Of a stretch of 64,000 nt of DNA, positions 56,151 through 64,000 are shown one piece after another. The stretch's first letter is position 1, and each line of letters begins with the position of its first letter. Source of the stretch: Liquidambar formosana (taxonomy: Eukaryota > Streptophyta > Magnoliopsida > Saxifragales > Altingiaceae). A program made the position numbers and the translations under genes. Location of the stretch: the NCBI GenBank assembly GCA_039720395.1, contig CM077827.1:25704416-25768415 (forward strand), given 5' to 3'. Below the pieces are notes generated by a model. The model saw only the letters and a program-made list of their open reading frames with translations. It searched no databases and was not told the origin of the DNA.

Positions 56151-56210
56151 CGCCCCTCATTTTCGTGGGATGGGGAAGCTGCAGTTTGACTTTAAAAAAA
56201 TTCTTCCTCG

Positions 56211-56419
56211 AAAGATCACGGTATAACTTAATACCGTGATCTATCTTATGCCCTATAATCACGGTATTTAAAAAATTGAGATTAAAACGCTTAAAAAGAT
56301 CACACTTTTTTATAAAACTGTGATTAAATATTTTGCCCACACATAAGATCACAGTTTTTAAAAAAAGTGTGATCTTTTTATTTTTTCAACTGTGATCTTT
56401 TTCTATTATTGTAGTAGTG
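56211..56419. repeat. Right subterminal repeats of the CACTA element
   Basis: GATCACGG, GATCACAC and GTGATC words recur in both orientations up to the terminal inverted repeat. They mirror the left end but are fewer. Confidence 0.72.
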
Positions 56420-57344
56420 TCTTGTTGTTTGCATGATAAATGGATAATTTTAGGCCTTGTCATGGTTCTGTCCAGATTAGTATATTTCTCTTCTTTGCAT
56501 AATTTTGTGCACTTGTAAGGGTGCAAACAAGTACAATGCTTGTCCTATTGCAAATAGGGCCACTATTGCTTGAAATTGCTAATGCTTGGAGCTTTTGCGC
56601 TCAGGTAAGTAGGGTATGAAGTGCCCTAATTCACTTTTCTTCTTTCTTTTCTCTTCTCCCTCCTAGGGTTACTTCTTAATATGAACATATGGCCATTATC
56701 AAGAGTTTCCTTCATTAATAAAATTCTGGTTTTCTATCAAGGTTTTCCTCTTGTGGAAGTTTCCAATTTTGGACTATTCAATACATTTTTCAAATAAGGA
56801 AACCTAAGGTATTCACCATAGGTTCGTATTAGGTTGTAACCCTATTCTTTTCGAACTACGTGGACTTTGATCCATGTATTTCGCTGCATGGTACGTAGGC
56901 GCTCTTCGTGAGGCTTAAGTCCGTTCTAGGATCCAAGTATCCTAGGCTTTTCTTTTCTTTTCTTCTTTTTCTGTTTTGTTTTATTTGTTTGATTATACAT
57001 GGATGAAATACATGTTATACATGCTGTCTTGTGATGATATATGATGATATTTGAGTGAAAAAGATCTTAAATTAGCCCAATCAAATTAAGAGACCAACTC
57101 GGGCAACGTGGATGCCTATGAGCTTTGCCCAGAACCTTCCCACGTCGTAACTTAGCCCCTAAATCCAATTTTCTGGTTTCAAAGACTTTGCTTTTCCTTT
57201 AATGGAGTCATGTGGTTTTGAAAATAAAACATTTTTGTGGTTTTCCTCTTTTCCCTAAAAATGAGGTGGCGACTCCTTTTTCGTTTGTTGTCTTTCACCC
57301 ATTTCTTTCACCAAATCCTTGTGGGCCGTTTTTCGGGGTTCACA

Positions 57345-58492
57345 GGCCTTTGGCTTGGTGGAACTTGCAATACTCATTTTCATTGTAGTTCTTGGGCAAT
57401 GGGTTTGGGGGAGGCCTTGGGTCGAGGGGTTTCAAGAGGTCACGACTTCTCAGCTTTTCAAAAACTCTTTCGAGTGGCATGTATAGCTCGGTGAATTGGC
57501 GAGGTGAAGTGGAATCATTTAGGGAAAAAAGGCGAGTGGGTTGGGTAATGGTATTGACCTCAGCATTGGGTTTTCCTCCAAAGTTTGTCCTTCAACTCCT
57601 TTGGACCTCCTCCATTTTGATGGTTCCATCGGCGATTGCATCTTCAACCTGTGTGCCAGCCCCAACAAGAGCCTTGAAGTTCAGAAAGTAGTGAGCAAAG
57701 AGGTGCTTCTGATACACGGGCAACAAATTCTTCAACACCAATTGAATCTGGTCTTCCTCATTTGGTATGTCTGTCATTTTGGAAGCCTTTTGTCTCCACC
57801 TAGTGATAAAGGCAGAGAAAGTCTCATTAACCCCTTGCTTAGTGGTTTCTAAATCCCTTCCCGTGACATCCACTTCGATGTTGTACTTGTAGTGGGCCGT
57901 GAATGCATTGCATACATCCTCCCAGGTCTTGGTTCTGTTCTCCTCTAATGACAAAAACCATTTCAAGGCGGAACTCGTTAATGACTCGTGAAACATCGTT
58001 CGCCCCTCGAGGGTGCATAGCTTGCACATACATCTTGAGGTGGGTCTTAGGACAGCCTATCCCATCGAATTTTTCCAACTTCAGCATCTTAAACTGTAGC
58101 GAGATGCGAGCCTTTGGTAACAAGGACAAAGTACAGATGTCCACCATATCATCAGATCTGTAGATTCCTTTCAGAGTTCGCTCTAAGGCCTCGACCTTGT
58201 TTGCCAAGACGGTTGAGTTCTCTCTTGATGTGGCTTTGGTTTCCCCTTCCTTGGTCTTGGGTGGTTCTCCCCCCTCTCCTAATGGTCCCTCAGCAGATTC
58301 GGAATCATTGGATCCTTGATTGTTGTCAGTGGCACGGGCCCTAGATTCAGGTTCAGAGTTCTTCTGTTGAATGTCTTGAGCCATCTTGAGTGCGGTCTTG
58401 GATACCTGGGCAGTGTGGTCAAGCTTTTCCATGATAGCTTTCAAAGTGGCCTCAAGGTTGAAACCCCGGTTGCTAGTTCTTTCCTCGGCCAT
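57345..58492 (-). pseudogene. Truncated, frameshifted gag of element D
   Basis: The start is the conserved ATG at 58492 (MAEERTSNRG), and the capsid region matches E1. Near 57995 a 17-bp deletion between short ATG repeats shifts the frame, changing GANDELLAQMFHES to GAND followed by an out-of-frame run. Farther on, a CGA has become TGA (57592-57594). Homology continues to the first zinc knuckle, where the sequence is cut by the end of LTR3 at 57344. No functional product is expected. Confidence 0.88.
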
Positions 58493-59229
58493 ATCTAACG
58501 CGGTGACAAGATTAGTATTGACTAGGCGCCCTTGTTGATTACGGATCCAAGCCAGCACGTCTCTCCTTCTAACATAGGGCAAACACTCAATTTTTCAGCC
58601 TAAGGGTCCATCCTAAGCTTCCATAATTATCTCAAAATTTTTACAACATACACCCTTAATTAGTTCTCTTAACCAATTACCTTTGCGGGGGTCATGGGGA
58701 AGGGTACGTATTAAGGATGTAAAATGTAAAGTCTCCTTTAATTACCCACTCAATCAACAAAGCATGGCAACACATCACAAACACGGTAGCATATCATCAC
58801 AACAATGTGTATGCATATAGGTGATCCAACGGTGTCCTAGAAGGCCCATTACATGCAATTCTTTCTTTTAAGAGGGTAGGCTAGGGTCCTCAACTTTGCT
58901 TGTACCAATCTCTATACCTAACCACATGTGACATCAGGAATGTCGCGTGGGTCTAGCAGTACGTGATTGATCCATTTGATATACCCAAGGGTACTTGGCA
59001 AGAGAGGTTTGATAACTTCGCCCAACACATGGAATCAGGAAAACCAAGGTCGAACTAGGCTATCAGTTGGCAAGGATACATCGAGGGACAATCGAGTGAT
59101 CATGCAACAATTGCGCACACAATGCAATAAATGAAAGCACACAATCAAGCGGATGTAAGTGATTGATTTTATTAAACAATAAAGAAATTAATTTAGCCCA
59201 ATCAAATTAAATGAGTCTAGCCCTCGACT
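58493..59229 (-). other. 5' leader of element D
   Basis: Collinear with the leaders of G0 and E1. No separate gene is seen. Confidence 0.7.
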
Positions 59230-59247
59230 TCCCCAATGGAGTCGCCA
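59230..59247 (-). other. Primer binding site of D
   Basis: In sense orientation this reads TGGCGACTCCATTGGGGA, one transition away from the sites of G0 and E1, three bases from the LTR end at 59251. Confidence 0.78.
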
Positions 59248-59250
59248 AAC

Positions 59251-62200
59251 TGTGAACCCACGAAAAAGTGCGGCCCACAAGGATTTGGCGAAAAGATAGG
59301 TGAAAAGGCAACAAATGAAAAGGAGTCGCCACCTCATTTTTTAGGAAAAAGAGGAAAACCATAAAAATGTTTTATTTTCAAAACCACATGACTCCATTAA
59401 AGGAAAAGCAAAGTCTTTAAAACCAGAAAATTGGATTCGGGGGCTAAGTTACGACGTGGGAAGGTTCTGGGCAAAGCCCATAGGCACCCACATCGCCCGA
59501 GTTGGTCTATTAATTTGATTGGGCTAACTTAAGATCTTTTTCACTCAAATATCATCATATATCATCACAAGGCAGCCTGCATAACATATATTCCTTCCAA
59601 TCATCCATGCACAATCAAACAAATAAAACAAAACAAAAAAAGAAGAAAAGAGAAGGAAAGAGCCTAGGATGCTTGGATCCTAGAACGGACTTGAGCCTCA
59701 CGAAGAGCGCCTACGTACCATGCAGCGAAATACACAATTCAAAGTCCACGTAGTTCGAAAAGAATAGGGTTACAACCTAATACAAACCTATGGTAAAAAC
59801 CCTAGGTTTCCTTGTTCGAAAAATGTATTGAATAATCTATAATTGAAAACTTCCACAAGAGGAAAACCTTGATAGAAAACCAAAATTTTATTGATGAAGA
59901 AAACCCTTGATAATTACCATGTGTTTATATTAAGAAATAACCCTATGAGGGAGAAGAGAAAAGAAAATAAGGAAAAGTGAATTAGGGCACTTCATACCCT
60001 ACTTACCTGAGCGCAAAAGCTCCAAGCATTAGCAATTTCAAGCAATAGCAGCCCCATTTGTAATAAGACAAGCATTGTACCTGTTTACACCCTTACAAGT
60101 GCACAAAATCATGCAAAGAGGGCAATATACTAATATGGACAAAACCATGAAAAGGCCTAAAATTATCCATTTATCATGCAAACAACAAGAATAATGAATA
60201 ACTAAGGACCCCAACTCAATCCTACAAGCAATGACCTGACTAACATGCATAAAAAAACCTATGAGAAAGATGCTAACAATCATAAGAGACTCCAATAATA
60301 TCAATAAACATGATAGCTAAATCTATTCTAGCCAAAAAGATGATATTTTATGTAAAATATGAAAATAGGCCTTCCTACGGCGAGCTTTCTTAAGTGAAAC
60401 TATCCTAAGATAATTTCACGTAAAAAAGTCGTTATGGGGAGGTGCAATTATCATATCCTACATAAAATATATATACTAGAACACAACAGAAGTGATTTCA
60501 TTCTTAAACACATCACAGAAAGCTCTCATGCAAAACCCTACTTAACAAAAAAGATAATTATCCTTAGAAAAGGATAATATCTCCAAAAAACCTATAAAAT
60601 CTACTATATGAATGCAAACCTAGCATGATTCGACTATATGCAGCATATATAGAATGACTATGATGAGAAACAACTCACAAAACTAAGCTAAGCATGCTGT
60701 ATAAAACTTGTGTGATTTTAGGGTTATCAAAACCCTAAACTCACAACTATGCATAAAAACCTATGAAAAGACTAACACATGCTCAAATCATCATGAATAT
60801 CATTCTTATCATGTATATTAACTAATAGGGGCATCAACTCATGACAATTATCATAGCAACCTAAACATGTGAACTATACATGATTTAAGAGGATAAAAAG
60901 AATAACGCTATCCAATCCCTAGTAAACCAGGGATTATCAAGCATGTAAAACCATAAATCACCTCAAAATCATTTATAATACATCCTAAAAACAATGGACT
61001 ATCCTAACATGTGGAGTTATATCATGCACTAGAACTATAATAGAAGAAGAAGCAGAAGGAGAAGGAGAAAGCCCATGTTTAGCATTAAAGAGACATGCTT
61101 ACCTCTTAGAGAACCTTCTTTGTCTTCAAACTTCTTGTTTCCTTGTTTCCTTGCTTACTTAGGGTTGAAGAGCCTCCTCTTGATGTCCTTCTAGCTCTCC
61201 AAACTCGTAGCTCCCTCTCTCTCTAAGTGTAAAGTGCAATTCCTTTCCCCCTACGTGCTGAATATCATGTCCTTTATATAGAGAACTGACCCCCTAAACC
61301 AATGGCTAAGATTAATTCATTAAACAATGATCCTAGGGCTATTAGAGACTCTCTTGGTGCTTAAACAACTCAAACTTACACACTCCTAATAGAAAACAAG
61401 TTGTAATGGCGGAGGAAACCATCAAAAGAGGGAGAGAGGAATCAGAAGTTGAGTTGAGGACGAAGTCCTCGAGTGACCAACTTGCCCCAGACGATTAGCC
61501 ATCTGGGCTTGGATGGCTGACCGTCAGCCCCGGACGGTTACCCGAGGGCTCTCCCTTTTTGCTTCGGTTTTGACTTCTACTTGCTTCAGAAGTCCTAAAA
61601 TGTTCAAATTAAGTCCGATTTTGACGAAATAAAAGCCAAAACGACCGTGTTTCAAAGGGGAACAATTTTTAAACATTTTGGGACAAAAATCCTTAACCAT
61701 GGGTGCATGGTTAGGTTTTACAAAGGTGGTTAACCATGGTGCCTCACCGTCGCTAAGCTGGGTTTGTACACAAGGTCGAACCGAACACTTTTCCAATCGA
61801 AATTTGATCTTTCTAAACATATCTAGGATGTAAATAAAGCCCAATTGAAGTTAAATGAGAGAAAATTGGGTGGGTCTTGTGAGTCAATTTGAGCAAACCA
61901 AGAAAGGGTCTTTTAGCCAACCTGAATTATCATGAGCCGAATTGATCTTAAACCATCAGTTCATGAAATTGAACCTATATATAGACTCTATATACTCATA
62001 TGAACTCGAAGGAATGACTCGGGATTCATTTCAAGGTCAAATGGAAAATATACGGCTTAAAAGACGATTATGCCCTTAAAGTCGCAAAAGTTCTTATTGA
62101 CTATCGAAATGAACTCCAAATCACTTCAAAATTCATACACATGATATTCAATGCCATAGAAACTCAATGCAAAAGACTAGACTCAAAAAGGACTCAAAAT

Positions 62201-62251
62201 CCTACATGAAATGATATGTCCTAGTTGAGGTGACAAAAATGGGGTGTGACA
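59251..62251 (-). repeat. LTR of element D (5' LTR, minus orientation)
   Basis: This 3,001-bp LTR runs from TGTGAACCC (59251) to GGGGTGTGACA (62251). It has the dyad at 61467-61547, a TATA box at 61272-61281 (minus), the intron-like segment 60006 to 59943, the hairpin 59711-59753 and the extra ~320 bp at about 60262-60584. With LTR3 it forms a long inverted repeat around the gag fragment. CTTCC (62252-62256) would be the right-hand target duplication. Confidence 0.88.
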
Positions 62252-62398
62252 CTTCCGATCTTGTTTCCACCTAAAAAGTGAATTTTTCAGGATTTAGGAA
62301 TGTTTTTTAAGGAAGAGCCACGTGGATAGGCCCTACCAGATAGGATGAAGACGCTGAAGGGAGTTAGTTGAAAGACGATAGACTTTGACCACATCAAT
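62252..62398. other. Unassigned 147 bp between D and Copia C
   Basis: This is the only stretch that matches nothing else in the window. It may be the oldest target DNA here. No reading frame of note. ATCAA (62394-62398) would be the left target duplication of Copia C. Confidence 0.4.
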
Positions 62399-64000
62399 GT
62401 TAGGATTATGCCCTAGAGCCAATCATAGAGATGATTGTTTAGGGATTAGGAACAATCATTTGATTTCATTTATGTATGTCACATTTATTATTGATTTAAT
62501 AAAAGGGCTTATTCTATTATGTTTATATGCATCATTTATATTTACATAATATGTCCATGGAGTTAGAGTTGAGAATATGGAATTACAAAGAGTTGAAATT
62601 TTGAGACTGTAGATATATCTCTGTACTAAACTCCTAAAGCATTCCTAGTTGAAGGTTCACTATGATGGACAATAATGAACCATAGGACTAGCACTTGTTA
62701 GGTTGACTCTATAGGAGGATAGCTAGTCTCAAGCTATTTGTGTGGAGACACTACAACCAACAAGTGGGTGCCTATTACGAGAATAGGTACACTGAATGTG
62801 ACCAAAGATATGAGATAAACTGAATGGAGTTTTATCCTGCCTGTCAATCAGTTTCTCATTGTTATAGTGGTACAAGTAATCCTTAGACCTGAGACACCAT
62901 AGTTGTCTTATGCATGTAGCTTTAGAAGTTTGATAACACTAAGTGCAAATCCTATTCAGGGGTTTGCAAAGGTGTTCATTGGCCCTACTGCTATGTGTAT
63001 GAAGGCATGTGAGTGATCAACAAGGGATCCATCACTCTCAGGAAAAAGAGAGAGAATGTCTTATATAGCATTCATAATATAACTCATTAAATCCATGGCC
63101 ATGGTAGGATGAATATGAAAAGAGTTTCATGAGTTCATCAATGAGTTGATATCTATGAATGAGTATAAAGTAATTGAACTAGGGACTTGACAGACTTCCA
63201 TGTCCTATTAGTTTAATTGGAGACATTGTGTTGAAGGAAGGATGCAATTGTAACCTATAAACTATAACAGAAGGGTTCTTTGTAAATGACTATTCACCTC
63301 ATTAAGGACCACACCATGAGCCATATGCTAGGTGTTACTCATGGTTAGTAGAAGCCCTAATTGATATAAGTGAGTTATAATCAATTAGGGAATTGGAAGG
63401 AGTTCCAATTAGACCCTAAATGGAAAGAATTCCATTGTGCACACCTTGTGCTATTCCTACTACTTAATGATGTGAACCCAATGGGTCACACACTGATCAT
63501 GCAAGAAGGGCTTTAAAGTCTATGAGAGAAAGGGTTTTAGTGAATAAAGAATAGTTCTTTATGGGCCTATTTGTATTTGATACAAATAATAGGGGTTAAT
63601 GTGCAATTAAGAGTAATTACACATAACCCTATTAGGGTTTCTTCCCCATGGCCAGCCCCCTTTAGTGGGCTGCCTATATAAGTCACACTTATGTGTGACA
63701 TGGCATAATAGGCTTGCACAATAAACCCTAGCCGTCCAGCCCCTTGGAGGCTCTCTTCTCTCTCTTTCTCTCTTCTCCACCTCTAGCAACAACAAGGAAA
63801 AAGAAAGAAAGGACTTGAAGCTCTAGCTAGGTGTGGATACCGTTGGAGGCAGCACACTTGGGCTGCTCATTCACCGCTGTCCGGAATTAAAGCTTGGAGC
63901 AAAAAGGAGAAGACATTAAAAATTCTGTAAGTGTTCTAACCCTCTTTGTAGTTAGGATTTGATTTTGTGTTATGCATAGTTAGATTCATGGGATTGGGAA
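62399..64000 (+). repeat. LTR of Copia copy C, truncated by the window edge
   Basis: It starts TGTTAGGATTATGCCC and is the same family as Copia A and B in opposite orientation. It covers 1,602 of about 1,658 bp, with the TATA box at about 63673-63682. Whether it is a solo LTR or the 5' LTR of a full element cannot be told here. Confidence 0.9.

Larger units (their letters stand above)
50579..56419. mobile_element. CACTA (En/Spm) transposon, non-autonomous or degenerate
   Basis: The element is 5,841 bp. The terminal inverted repeats start CACTACTACAATAAT on both sides (15 of 15, about 24 of 28 overall). The 3-bp target duplication is TCT (50576-50578 and 56420-56422), and the empty site TTATTCTTGTT is readable in the other LTRs. 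Subterminal regions are packed with GATCACGG/CCGTGATC words. I found no transposase reading frame; the interior is AT-rich with only short frames. It lies in the F LTR and contains a Stowaway MITE. Confidence 0.92.
48563..57344 (+). repeat. LTR of element F, lacking its first ~45 bp and split by a CACTA element
   Basis: It starts TCATGTAGG, which is base ~46 of the family LTR, and ends at the correct terminus TTCACA at 57344. Without the CACTA it is about 2.94 kb. It has the dyad (49226-49307), a TATA box near 49493, the intron-like segment 56605-56666, the U5 hairpin 56856-56898 and an extra ~320 bp at 50184-50505. A precise right terminus abutting D gag implies an integration event. The missing left 45 bp are explained if the E0/E1 tandem inserted there. 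Confidence 0.85.

Noticed and set aside
55921..56352. 143-codon minus-strand frame at the right end of the CACTA element
   Set aside because: Its first part runs through the subterminal repeats, so the whole frame is unlikely to be a gene; only the later part is kept as a possible captured fragment.
48563..57344. Solo LTR created by simple LTR-LTR recombination
   Set aside because: The 5' end is missing and replaced by the E1 LTR end, so the state (solo or 3' LTR of a larger element) cannot be decided in this window.

Overview
This window is nuclear DNA from a flowering plant, probably a eudicot. I cannot name the species. Almost all of it is nested transposable elements: long-LTR Ty3/gypsy elements of the Tat lineage (dual RNase H, very long LTRs, antisense extra genes), a decayed tRNA-Met-primed Copia family, a CACTA transposon and a Stowaway-type MITE. 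I found no ordinary host gene, rRNA, tRNA gene or CRISPR array. Labels used here: G0, E0, E1, F and D are Tat-type elements; A, B and C are Copia copies.

Layout, left to right. 1-6872: 5' half of G0 on the minus strand (open gag-protease frame running off the edge, leader, PBS, LTR 4096-6872). 6873-18549: 3' internal part of E0 on the plus strand, cut by Copia copy A (8531-18213, 5-bp target duplication GATCT). 18550-48562: full-length E1 on the plus strand, sharing its first LTR with E0. E1 carries gag (two nonsense codons), protease, a probable intron, an intact pol, then two genes on the opposite strand: a single-exon DUF7745-like protein and a multi-exon plant-mobile-domain (PMD) gene. 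Its 3' LTR (36190-48562) is split by Copia copy B (36943-46631, target duplication CAGAC). 48563-57344: LTR of element F, missing its first ~45 bp and split by a 5.8-kb CACTA element (50579-56419, duplication TCT), which itself holds a Stowaway MITE (54128-54397, duplication TA). 57345-62251: leader, partial gag and LTR of D on the minus strand. 62252-62398: 147 bp of unassigned sequence. 62399-64000: LTR of Copia copy C, cut by the window edge.

The simplest nesting order is D, hit by F, whose LTR was hit by the E0/E1 tandem. E0 was then hit by G0 and Copia A, E1 by Copia B, and F by the CACTA. Copia A and B are the youngest LTR insertions: I noticed only about 3-4 differences between the two LTRs of each pair, yet both carry the same ruined pol. 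They were therefore probably mobilised in trans.

The most unusual signals are these. (1) In the Copia copies, a series of hairpins has a constant 17-nt loop and different stems; one stem pair differs between copies by a compensatory C-G to T-A change. (2) A GC-rich nested dyad lies upstream of the LTR promoter and also upstream of both antisense genes. (3) The PMD gene in E1 has six coding exons with consistent phase-0 GT-AG introns. (4) A 62-65-nt GT-AG intron-like segment and a hairpin are conserved in all five Tat LTRs.
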